NCBI RefSeq assembly: GCF_010894435.1
Contig: NZ_JAAIXZ010000003.1
Coordinates: 248,001-312,000 of the forward strand
Reading direction: 5' to 3'
DNA length: 64,000 bases
DNA from: Pyxidicoccus trucidator
Lineage (GTDB): Bacteria; Myxococcota; Myxococcia; Myxococcales; Myxococcaceae
Shown here: positions 43,886 to 51,090 of the stretch, piece after piece
How the letters are laid out: each line of letters starts with the position of its first letter
Position numbering within the stretch: the first letter of the stretch is position 1
Position numbers and translations under genes: made by a program
Notes under the pieces: model-generated
Seen by the model: the letters and a program-made list of their open reading frames with translations, nothing else
What the model was told of the DNA's origin: nothing
Database searches by the model: none

Positions 43886-45268
43886 ATGAGCATGCTCGTG
43901 GAATGGAATGCTGTCCTGGGTCAGCAGGACTGGCTTGGTATTCTGGAAATTGCGCGGAAGCTTCTGGGTTTCTGCCGGAAGCATGTGACGTACCTCCGCT
44001 ATGGGTTGCGCCCGGATGAGGCCTACAAGCCCCGCCTGGATGTGCGCAAGGAGGCCTGCGCCTTCTTCGAGCGCGTTGACAGCGAAGAGCTCGACGAGGA
44101 GGAGGTCGGTGAGCTGGTCGAGCTGATGGTGCGGTGGTCGGCCCGGCATCCCGCCCCGCTCGTGGCGCACGCGGTGGCGCTGGGCTTGGATGATGCGCTG
44201 CATGCGCGCATCCACGGGATGTTCCGTGGCCGCCACTCCTTCACCGTGCAGGCCAATGAGCTCATCCCCGTCCTCGATGTCCCATGCAAAGGCCAGCTCA
44301 AGGGAGAGCAGAACTCGGACCCGCACAACATCGACATTCCCTTCGATGGAACGCGCAATCTGCAGTTGATGCCCGAGACACTGGAGCATGCCGTCACCTT
44401 CAGCTACGAATTGGATGACGCACTGGCGGGACTCGGCCTTCAATCGCGCATTGGCGTGGGGCTACCCAATGGGCAAATCAAGACGGATTCGGCGAAATCA
44501 GAGCTTCAGTGGGAGCGGTATACCCGGAATGATTGTCCGCTCTTTCGCAACGTCCGCCCTTCCGATGAGGAGGAGCAGCGGCGCCGGTTGCTGGACCTGC
44601 TCGACGACGCGGTCCGTAAGCGCGTCTACCTGTTGATTCTGCCGGAATTGTCGGTCACCCCGGGCCTCCTTGACGCTGTGCAAGAGCACCTCCAGCGCTT
44701 CGGCACCCGGGCCGTTCCCCCGGCCATCGTGGCCGGAAGCTGCCACCTCGAGGATGAACATGCCCGGCTGCGCAACCGCTCCCTGCTGCTGTTGCCTCAT
44801 GCGCGGCACGTCCTGCACGACAAGTTCGAGCCGTTCTCCTTCCCTGACCGGAGGGATGACAACACCGAGCCCGAGTCGTACCGGCATGAGGACATCCACC
44901 GGGAACCCACGCTGCGAATCTTCGTGTCCGGCCAGTGGTCCTGGGTGACGCTCATCTGCAAGGACGCGATGCCGCCTCGGACCGTGAATCTCATCGAAGC
45001 CTTGCGCCCACGCCTCGTGGTGGTCCCCGCCATGTCCCCGAAGACCCAGCCCTTCGATACGAACGCCCGCACCTTTGCCACGCACGCCCAGACGACCACC
45101 ATCGTCGCGAATGCGGCGGATGAGGAAGTCCCGGATGCACAGGTGGTGGTGGTCAGCCGACCCCGGAGGAAGGAGTCCCGCTTTTTCAAGGCCCTGCGTA
45201 GGAGCAAGGTATCGCCTCCCTGCCTGGTCCTTTTCGATTCAGGAAAGCGACTTTATTTTCGTAGTTGA
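43886..45268 (+). CDS. Nitrilase/CN-hydrolase-fold protein with N-terminal extension
   Basis: The 460-residue protein has a helical N-terminal part (1-115), a linker, and a C-terminal nitrilase-like domain (about 170-460). The Glu-Lys-Cys triad is visible in order: LLILPELSVT (Glu254), LHDKFEPFSF (Lys313) and VTLICKDAMPP (Cys358). LVVVPAMSPKTQPFDTNAR follows, as in the family. Nitrilase-fold enzymes cut or make carbon-nitrogen bonds, often as amidases. The N-terminal part is unknown to me. ATG 43886 (AGG five bases upstream) is preferred; a TTG at 43856 is possible. Base composition is clearly lower in G+C than the neighbours. It is the first of three genes bounded by direct repeats. Nitrilase domains occur in some anti-phage proteins (DRT1), but there is no reverse transcriptase here. 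Confidence 0.8.
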   Translation: MSMLVEWNAVLGQQDWLGILEIARKLLGFCRKHVTYLRYGLRPDEAYKPRLDVRKEACAFFERVDSEELDEEEVGELVELMVRWSARHPAPLVAHAVALGLDDALHARIHGMFRGRHSFTVQANELIPVLDVPCKGQLKGEQNSDPHNIDIPFDGTRNLQLMPETLEHAVTFSYELDDALAGLGLQSRIGVGLPNGQIKTDSAKSELQWERYTRNDCPLFRNVRPSDEEEQRRRLLDLLDDAVRKRVYLLILPELSVTPGLLDAVQEHLQRFGTRAVPPAIVAGSCHLEDEHARLRNRSLLLLPHARHVLHDKFEPFSFPDRRDDNTEPESYRHEDIHREPTLRIFVSGQWSWVTLICKDAMPPRTVNLIEALRPRLVVVPAMSPKTQPFDTNARTFATHAQTTTIVANAADEEVPDAQVVVVSRPRRKESRFFKALRRSKVSPPCLVLFDSGKRLYFRS

Positions 45269-45317
45269 CTGACGGTTGACAGCGTTAGTTGACAGAAAGG
45301 TGATGCGGCCCTAGTTT
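45264..45317 (+). promoter_or_regulatory. Promoter with three GTTGAC repeats upstream of the wHTH gene
   Basis: GTTGAC occurs at 45264, 45275 and 45288. The last gives TTGACA (45289-45294), then 17 bases and TAGTTT (45312-45317), a plausible sigma-70-type promoter. The repeats overlap the end of the nitrilase gene and could be sites for the winged-helix protein encoded next, giving autoregulation. This is inferred from sequence only. Confidence 0.5.
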
Positions 45318-45338
45318 TCTGCGCCGCCCGGAGGCGCG

Positions 45339-46499
45339 ATGAAGCTCGATAAAGTGGCGCGGAAGCTGTCCAGTGGGCAGCTCACTGAAGAAGCGCTGCG
45401 AATGTTCGCGCGGGATGTGGGCCATGAGCTGCCGCATCACCGGTTGGAAACCCTCAAGGGCTTCAGGGAACTCCTGGCCCGCGCCGCGATAGGTCCTTCC
45501 TTCGCCTGGGGGAGTGGGTACCGCGCTGCGCTGCTCGATATGGTGGCGTCCTTCGAGTCGGCTGTGTGCGCGAGGCAGGACCGTCAAAGCGCGGAACTCC
45601 TCTTGAGACATCGGAGTGCCTGGCGTGAGGTGCTGCATGCGTTGCGAGATGGCCCGCTAACGCAAAAGGAGCTCGCTGCGGCGCTGGGCAATATGGACAA
45701 GGGGCAGATGTCCCGCACGCTCAGCGAGATGCGGGATGCGGCGCTGGTGGAGGTCTTTGCCTGTGCCGAGGGTGACAGGAGCCGCCCGCACCAACTCACG
45801 CCCCTGGGCAAGCGACTGCTGGAACAGCATGACTCCTCCGAGCTGTCCGAGCGGGACGAGGCCTTGCTGCGGTTTGCCGTCACCTTCATTGGATTGAGTG
45901 TGATGGAAGGGCGGGCCCTGACTGGCGAGCTGGACGCGGTCTGCCGTCGCGCCGTGCGGCCCGAGGCAGCGCGTGTCGTTCCCCGCAAGGCAGCGCATTT
46001 CCTGGAGACAGAAGTCCAGCGATTGGGTGTCTATAGCCGGGGAGGCGATGCGGTGCCTGCTGTAGCGCCGCGAGCCAGCATCTTCCTGGAGGGACTCTTC
46101 AACAGGTGGTCCTCGCATGAAGAGGCGCCCCCACCTTTCTGGCAGGACATTCTACGGCGGTTGCCCGGGCCCCAGACTCCGCTGCTCGTACGTGCCGCGC
46201 GGCCGGGACATTGGCAGCGGCTCCTTGTCCAGAAGCCCTGGGGAGCACAGGTTCCCGCGGAGAGCCGTGTCTTCTCGGGCGTAGACCTGCAGCATGGCTT
46301 GTTCGACCCGCCAGAGCGTGGGTTCGTGCTCGTCTACGAGAGCCTCGCGCTGCGAACGCTGGATCTCTCACAGGGAGGGCTGCTCAGGGAGCTCGAGCGG
46401 CGGGCAGTCGCCCGATTCTGCTTCGTCATGAAAGGGGAAGAGGTGGACGAAGGATACACTCCTCTGGAGGTCGAGAGTTACTTCGAGCGCCGGCCATAG
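45339..46499 (+). CDS. Winged-helix DNA-binding protein with unknown C-terminal domain
   Basis: In this 386-residue protein, residues ~95-160 form a MarR/ArsR-like winged helix: WREVLHALRDGPLTQKELAA, NMDKGQMSRTLSEMRDAALV and RPHQLTPLGKRLLE. The N-terminal ~90 residues are helical (FARDVGHELPHHRLETLKGF). The C-terminal ~220 residues (IFLEGLFNRWSSHEEAPPPF; GFVLVYESLALRTLDL) match nothing I know and might bind a ligand or partner. GGAGG lies four bases before the ATG. It is the middle gene of the cassette and probably regulates it; a role as an effector is also possible. Confidence 0.75.
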   Translation: MKLDKVARKLSSGQLTEEALRMFARDVGHELPHHRLETLKGFRELLARAAIGPSFAWGSGYRAALLDMVASFESAVCARQDRQSAELLLRHRSAWREVLHALRDGPLTQKELAAALGNMDKGQMSRTLSEMRDAALVEVFACAEGDRSRPHQLTPLGKRLLEQHDSSELSERDEALLRFAVTFIGLSVMEGRALTGELDAVCRRAVRPEAARVVPRKAAHFLETEVQRLGVYSRGGDAVPAVAPRASIFLEGLFNRWSSHEEAPPPFWQDILRRLPGPQTPLLVRAARPGHWQRLLVQKPWGAQVPAESRVFSGVDLQHGLFDPPERGFVLVYESLALRTLDLSQGGLLRELERRAVARFCFVMKGEEVDEGYTPLEVESYFERRP

Positions 46500-46522
46500 C
46501 GGAGCCAGTCAGGGAGTCGCCC

Positions 46523-47185
46523 ATGCGTATCAAAGACGAAAGCCTGGTCCGGGGCTTGTTGGTCCCGAACATGGGGCGCCTGCGACTTCCGGACAGCCTC
46601 TATGCGGACATTGCTCGGACCGGCGCATTGCTGCGGGGACACTTCGCGCTCCAGAGCGGCCACCATAGCGAGTACTTCCTGCGGTTCAGTCAGCTCGGCT
46701 GGGATGCCGAGGCACTCACGAACATTGCTCAACTCCTGCTGGAGCAGCCTCCCTTCAGGGTCAACGAACCAACCTTTCTCTGCTCGGAAGCCGCGGGGTT
46801 GTTTCTGGGGAGTGCCATCGCGCGGCGTTGGACGGGGAGCAAGCTTGCCGTACTGAAGATGGATGCGCGCAAGCGGCCCACGGAGGTGCTGCGAGAGGGC
46901 GTACTGACGCCGGGAGGGGACGTCGTCGTGGTGGACGATGTCGTCACCCAGGGCCGCTCACTGGAGACCTTCCTGAAGCAGGCTCAAATGGCTGAAGCCA
47001 GGGTGCAGGGTGTCCTCACCTTCGCCGTGCTCAAGCCCGACGAATTCAAGGCACGCCTGCATGCGGCTGAGCTCTCAGCAGGATGGCTTCTCGAAGCACG
47101 GTGGCCTACCCATCCCGCTGCGGAGTGTCCCCTGTGCGAGCAGGATGCCGCCGACCTGCCCTTGCCTGCGTTCGAGCTCATCTGA
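46523..47185 (+). CDS. Phosphoribosyltransferase (orotate-PRTase-like) with CxxC tail
   Basis: The 220-residue type I PRTase has an OPRTase-like N-terminus (ALLRGHFALQSGHHSEYFLR) and the PRPP-binding motif DVVVVDDVVTQGRS (about 133-146). A C-terminal tail with CPLC (Cys202/Cys205) and LPLPAFEL follows; similar tails occur on PyrE-like proteins outside pyrimidine synthesis. It should use PRPP to ribosylate a base or reverse that reaction. It begins 23 bp after the winged-helix gene with GGGAG eight bases upstream. Unlike true PyrE it sits with a nitrilase-fold protein and a regulator, suggesting a nucleotide-derived signal or a defence role. That is inference. Confidence 0.85.
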   Translation: MRIKDESLVRGLLVPNMGRLRLPDSLYADIARTGALLRGHFALQSGHHSEYFLRFSQLGWDAEALTNIAQLLLEQPPFRVNEPTFLCSEAAGLFLGSAIARRWTGSKLAVLKMDARKRPTEVLREGVLTPGGDVVVVDDVVTQGRSLETFLKQAQMAEARVQGVLTFAVLKPDEFKARLHAAELSAGWLLEARWPTHPAAECPLCEQDAADLPLPAFELI

Positions 47186-47284
47186 CCGACCCGCGGTGGG
47201 GTTGCACACCCGCTCCATCTGTCTGGCTCGTGCATGTGAGGCGGCAGCTATCCAGTCCGCCGGCCAGGGTGCTGAACGCACGCG

Positions 47285-47306
47285 AGACGCGCACGAGGCG
47301 CCAGGG
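47285..47306. repeat. Right 22-bp direct repeat flanking the nitrilase/wHTH/PRTase cassette
   Basis: Partner of 43779-43800, differing only at the 17th base (C for T). It lies 99 bp after the PRTase stop in otherwise featureless intergenic sequence. Confidence 0.7.
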
Positions 47307-47360
47307 CCCGGGCACTTCCCGGACCCTGACGCCTTCACGCCTCACGCAGTGCGGAGGTGA

Positions 47361-47672
47361 CTACTCCTGGCCTTCGGGAATCGGAGTCTGGGTGCCCGGT
47401 TCGTCGGTGTCCTGCTCGATGACGTCGCCCGAGCCGCCCGTCCCGCCCGTGCCCGCGTCCATCTTCGTGCCGGCGTCCGCCTTCATCATCCCGCTACCGC
47501 CGGTGCCCGGGTCCTGGGTGCCCACGTCACCGGAGCCGCCCGTCCCCTCCTCCATACCCGCGCCGCCCGCGCCGCCCGCGCCTTCCTGCCCGCGGTTCGT
47601 GTCCCGGCAACCCGTCACCGTCAGAGCCGCGGCCGCCGCTCCGAGCACCATCCATCGCTTGAGCTGATTCAT
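47361..47672 (-). CDS. Small Gly-rich lipoprotein
   Basis: A 103-residue protein with signal peptide MNQLKRWMVLGAAAAALTVT and lipobox VTGC. The mature part is dominated by GGSG/GGAG and Asp/Thr-rich segments (GTGGSGDVGTQDPGTGGSG), probably disordered. GGAGG lies seven bases before ATG 47672. Such low-complexity lipoproteins are common in myxobacteria; no function can be given. Confidence 0.75.
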   Translation of the reverse strand: MNQLKRWMVLGAAAAALTVTGCRDTNRGQEGAGGAGGAGMEEGTGGSGDVGTQDPGTGGSGMMKADAGTKMDAGTGGTGGSGDVIEQDTDEPGTQTPIPEGQE

Positions 47673-47752
47673 CGAAACGCCTCCGTGAAATGACTGGGCC
47701 AAGGCTGGGGGCTGGGTCGCCCCGCCGCATCGGACCGGGCGTCACCAGCTCT

Positions 47753-47777
47753 CCTGGTCGTCCTGTCAGCGACCAGG
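47753..47777 (-). terminator. Hairpin after the five-gene DyP-like/kinase/isoprenoid operon
   Basis: CCTGGTCG (47753-47760) and CGACCAGG (47770-47777) form a perfect 8-bp GC-rich stem with a 9-nt loop, 46 bp past the methyltransferase stop. There is no U-run, so it may work with Rho or stabilise the mRNA end. Confidence 0.45.
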
Positions 47778-47823
47778 CAGGCAAGCCAGTCATCTCCATG
47801 GGTTCGCTTCGCGCGAGGGCGCC

Positions 47824-48702
47824 TCAGCCCGCTCTGCGGAGCACGAGCAGCGCGTACTCCAGCCCGCCATCCATCAGTCCCTGCTGGAGCCGCAGGTGCT
47901 CGCGGCTGGACTCGCCCCGTCCCGCCTGCGCCAGCGCGCGCAGCGGGTGCACGCCGCTGTGGGCCGCGCGCTCATGGGCGAGCAGCTCCAGCGTGAGGGA
48001 CCAGAAGCCCACCACGCGCGAGGACACGTCGTCGCGCACCTCCAGCTCCAGCCCCGCGGCGTGCGCGGCGGACAGGTACTCGTCGAGCGAACCGATGCGC
48101 GTGCGCCAGTACCTGTCGAAGGGCCCGGCCGCCTCCGGCCGCCCGAGGAAGCAGTCGGCGATGGCCACCACGCCCCGGGGCTTGAGCAGCGCGCGCACGC
48201 GGCGGAACCAGTCCGCGCGAGGCAGGTAGCACGCGCTCTCCACCGCCACCACCGCGTCGAAGCACGCGCGGCCCGGCACCGCGAGCGCGTCACACAACAG
48301 CGGCTTCACCCGCGCGCCCAGGCCGGCGGCCTCCGCGAAGCTCCGCGCCAGCTCCACGTGCGAGGGCACGTTCGTCACCGCCGTCACCCGGGCGTGGTGC
48401 TCGGCCGCCCAGTACAGCGCGCCGCCGCCCAGGCCGCAGCCCACGTCCAGCACGTCGCCGCCGTCCGGGAAGTGGCCCACCGCGCGGGCCAGCTCCGCCA
48501 GCAGCGCCTCCTGCGAGGCGTGGAGCTGGGCGCGCACCGCGTCCTCGGGAGAGCCCGGGGGCGGCACCGCGTCCACCAGCCCGGAGTGGTAGTGCACGCG
48601 CGGGCCCGGCCCGTACCGGCGCAGAATCCGCTCCGTCTTCGCGTCGTAGTACCCGGCCACCTCGTCACGCCACACCTCGGTCTTCGGGGCTTCAGCCCTC
48701 AT
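47824..48702 (-). CDS. Class I SAM-dependent methyltransferase
   Basis: The 292-residue enzyme has motif I VLDVGCGLGGGALYW (about 84-98) and VVAVESACYLPRADWFRRVR and LLKPRGVVAIADCFLG for the later motifs. The N-terminus YYDAKTERILRRYGPGPRVH then YHSGLV resembles small-molecule C-methyltransferases that act on isoprenoids (the geranyl-diphosphate methyltransferase / cyclopropane-synthase group). Its ATG overlaps the isoprenoid-synthase-like gene's stop (ATGA), so methylation of that enzyme's product is the natural reading. The exact substrate is unknown. Confidence 0.82.
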   Translation of the reverse strand: MRAEAPKTEVWRDEVAGYYDAKTERILRRYGPGPRVHYHSGLVDAVPPPGSPEDAVRAQLHASQEALLAELARAVGHFPDGGDVLDVGCGLGGGALYWAAEHHARVTAVTNVPSHVELARSFAEAAGLGARVKPLLCDALAVPGRACFDAVVAVESACYLPRADWFRRVRALLKPRGVVAIADCFLGRPEAAGPFDRYWRTRIGSLDEYLSAAHAAGLELEVRDDVSSRVVGFWSLTLELLAHERAAHSGVHPLRALAQAGRGESSREHLRLQQGLMDGGLEYALLVLRRAG

Positions 48703-49436
48703 GACTCCACCTCCGGGAGAATCGGTTCGATGCGACGCAGCGCCGCGTCCAGGCAGCGCAGGTCCTGCCGTCGCAGGGCTTCCGTGGCGTCGCGGGCCCA
48801 GCCCACCACCACGTTGCGGTCTTCGGGCGGCATGCTGGTGAAGCGCGTGTCGCGCGAGCGGATGTCCTCCACCACGTGCGCGGCCACGCCCAGCGCCCGG
48901 CCCGCCGCCGAGGCGCGCCCCTCCAGCACCGTGCCCGCCCACAGCACGCGCAGGTACGCCGCCCACTGCTGGCCGGCGATGCCCTCGGCCACCTGGCGGA
49001 ACAGCGGCGCGGACCACTCGCGCGCGCGCACCTCCAGCGCCTGGGGCCCCGCCGCCATCGCCAGCGTGCGCGTGGCCTCCGCCAGCGCCCGCGCCGGCAC
49101 CCGCGCCTGCTCTCCGGCGAGCGTGGAGAAGGCCAGGTTCTGCAGGAGGAACTGCACGCACGGCCCCACCCGCTGCGGAGACTCGTGGTAGGTGCAGTCG
49201 CCGTCGATGAGGTCGTCCGCGAGGTTGCCCGCGCAGAAGCTGAAGAAGAGGCCCGCGCCGCGCGCCAGCAGCATGGGCCGGGACAGCCCCGCCTCGGCGC
49301 CCGCCTCGTAGAAGAGGGGCAGCGGCCCGGGCTGGCCGGCCTCCAGCGCGGCGAGCACGTCCCGCTCGGACACCTCCGGCAGCTCCAGTCGCCGGAGCAC
49401 TCGCAGCGCTTCCTGGTACAGGGCTCCACCGCTCAT
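48699..49436 (-). CDS. Short isoprenoid-synthase-like (polyprenyl synthetase fold) protein
   Basis: This 245-residue all-helical protein is shorter than typical prenyl diphosphate synthases (about 300). The first Asp-rich motif is clear: FFSFCAGNLADDLIDGD (Asp74, Asp75, Asp78). The second is weaker, AAHVVEDIRSRDTRF (Glu190, Asp191, Asp196). It could be a prenyltransferase or a terpene-synthase-like enzyme. It is coupled by 4-bp overlaps both to the upstream histidine kinase and to the downstream methyltransferase. The mixed second motif argues for an unusual substrate or for prenyl transfer to something other than isopentenyl diphosphate. Confidence 0.75.
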   Translation of the reverse strand: MSGGALYQEALRVLRRLELPEVSERDVLAALEAGQPGPLPLFYEAGAEAGLSRPMLLARGAGLFFSFCAGNLADDLIDGDCTYHESPQRVGPCVQFLLQNLAFSTLAGEQARVPARALAEATRTLAMAAGPQALEVRAREWSAPLFRQVAEGIAGQQWAAYLRVLWAGTVLEGRASAAGRALGVAAHVVEDIRSRDTRFTSMPPEDRNVVVGWARDATEALRRQDLRCLDAALRRIEPILPEVES

Positions 49437-50776
49437 CGGTACTCCCGGGGAATGAGCACGCGAAGCAGGGCGCCGCCGCCGGGCGCGTTCTGTCGGTGCA
49501 GGATGCCGCCGCTGGCGCGCAGCAGGCACTCACTGGTGTAGAGGCCCAGCCCCGTGCCCTGGGGCTTGGTGGTGAACAGCTCCTCGGCGGGGCCGGTGAG
49601 ACGCGCGGCCGGGAAGCCCGGCCCGTCGTCGGTGATGGTGACCTCCAGCCGTCCGCTGAGCGGGTCCACGCGCGCGCGGATGTGGACCTCGTCGGCGCCG
49701 TGCTCTCCGTCGCCCTCGCAGGCGTTGAGCACCAGGTTCTCCACCACCCGGCGCAGGGTGGTGGCGCCGCCGCGCATGAGGGCGCGCATCGGCTGCTCGC
49801 GCTCCACCTCCACATGAATGTCCACGTCCGGGAAGCGCAGGCCCACGCTGGCCTGCACGGCGTTCAGCACCGGGGGCAGCTCCACGGGCTCCGGGTCCGT
49901 GCCGGCGTAGCGCCGGCCCTTGGCGCGTATCTCCGTCACCATCTCCTTTATCTGCGCCAGGCTGTCGTGGAGCGTCTTCACCAGCTCCTCGTAGTCCGAG
50001 CGGCCCAGGGCGCCGCGCTGCACGCCCATGACGGCCAGCATGTCCGCCGCGCCGCCCGCGGACAGGAGCGCGTTGTCCAAATCGTGGTGGTAGCCGAGGA
50101 TTTCCCCCAGCGCCTGGGACAGCCGGCCCACGTCGCGCTCCTGCTGCTCCAGCAGTTGCGCGTGCACGGCGGCGCGCAGGCGCTCCGCGTCCTCGCGGGC
50201 CCTGTCATGCTGCACGGCGAAGGTGCCCAGGTACAGCTGCGCGGTGAGGGCCGCGGGGCCGATGACGCCGAAGAGGGCGAGGTGCTCGTCGCTCTCTCGA
50301 AGGGGCAGGGCGGCGAGCAGCGCCAGCGCGGTGCCCACGGCGAGGAAGGGCTGGCGCGGCGTCACGCGGTGCAGCCGGCCGTGGAAGGCGGTGGTGAAGA
50401 GGAAGAGGGACGCGACGACGGCGGCCCCCGGCAGCGAGGACAGCGCCATGAGGGCGGCCAGGAAGAAGTGCATGGCGGCCACGCCGAAGACGAGCCACAG
50501 CCAGCCCCAGGGCTCGATTCGCTGGCGGCGCTGGTGGACGGCGGAGAAGAGCAGGCCGTTGGCCAGCATGGGCACCGCGCACAGCAGCCCGACGCCGAAG
50601 GGGATGCCGAAGAAGAGGCGCGCCCCCGGCGCCCACGCGACGATGGCCAGCAGGCCCACCACGAAGACGGTGAGCACCAGCCAGGGGCCCACGCCCGCGG
50701 CGGCGAGGACCTCGACCGCGTCCTGGGCGCGCGTCCAGCGGCGGAAGGCCGTGCGAAGGGTGCCGCGCCTGCTCAT
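49433..50776 (-). CDS. Membrane-bound sensor histidine kinase
   Basis: In this 447-residue protein, residues ~30-190 hold about six hydrophobic segments (PWLVLTVFVVGLLAIVAWAP, PFGVGLLCAVPMLANGLLFS and WLWLVFGVAAMHFFLAALMA, among others) with little periplasmic sequence, so the signal is probably sensed in the membrane. The phospho-acceptor region is ILGYHHDLDNALLSAGG. The ATPase domain has VVENLVLNACEGDGE (N box), ITDDGPGFPA (G1) and KPQGTGLGLYTSECLL (G2). No response regulator is adjacent. It is coupled by ATGA to the small gene before and the isoprenoid gene after. A membrane-soluble isoprenoid would be a fitting signal; that is inference. Confidence 0.9.
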   Translation of the reverse strand: MSRRGTLRTAFRRWTRAQDAVEVLAAAGVGPWLVLTVFVVGLLAIVAWAPGARLFFGIPFGVGLLCAVPMLANGLLFSAVHQRRQRIEPWGWLWLVFGVAAMHFFLAALMALSSLPGAAVVASLFLFTTAFHGRLHRVTPRQPFLAVGTALALLAALPLRESDEHLALFGVIGPAALTAQLYLGTFAVQHDRAREDAERLRAAVHAQLLEQQERDVGRLSQALGEILGYHHDLDNALLSAGGAADMLAVMGVQRGALGRSDYEELVKTLHDSLAQIKEMVTEIRAKGRRYAGTDPEPVELPPVLNAVQASVGLRFPDVDIHVEVEREQPMRALMRGGATTLRRVVENLVLNACEGDGEHGADEVHIRARVDPLSGRLEVTITDDGPGFPAARLTGPAEELFTTKPQGTGLGLYTSECLLRASGGILHRQNAPGGGALLRVLIPREYR

Positions 50777-51090
50777 ACCGTGGCGGTGAGGGAAACACCC
50801 GCTGCCTTGTTGAGGGTGTTGGCTTCCTGGGTGGCCTGCGTCGCGCGGTGGTCCAGCTCCGCGACGATGTCCGGGTTGCCGCGCCGGAGGAGGTGCACCT
50901 CCACCTCGCCACCGGCGAGGACATGGTGCAGCGCCTTCAGCACCGGCTCGAGCACCGGGTTGACGGCGAGCGAGCCCTCCGCGCCTTCCACCGCGCCCAG
51001 CTCCTGAACGCGCATCAGGTAGGCCCCCAGTCCGCTGGCCAGTGTGACGTTGACGGCGCTCGGCCCATGGATGTCGGCGTAACCACTCAT
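50773..51090 (-). CDS. Small hypothetical protein (105 aa) between DyP-like and kinase genes
   Basis: I do not recognise it. It has no signal or membrane segment; SAVNVTLASGLGAYLMRVQE and VLKALHHVLAGGEVEVHLLR suggest an alpha/beta fold. A good site (AGGGGGGA) precedes the ATG. The start and stop overlap the neighbouring genes by four bases each, so it is made in step with them, as expected for a complex subunit or adaptor. Confidence 0.65.
   Translation of the reverse strand: MSGYADIHGPSAVNVTLASGLGAYLMRVQELGAVEGAEGSLAVNPVLEPVLKALHHVLAGGEVEVHLLRRGNPDIVAELDHRATQATQEANTLNKAAGVSLTATV

Noticed and set aside
43856..47185. A DRT-type anti-phage locus
   Set aside because: The nitrilase-fold protein has no reverse transcriptase domain and no neighbouring reverse transcriptase.
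47824..49815. One large methyltransferase fusion
   Set aside because: The frame upstream of 48702 overlaps the isoprenoid-synthase-like and kinase genes and has no recognisable domain; the ATGA overlap gives the real start.
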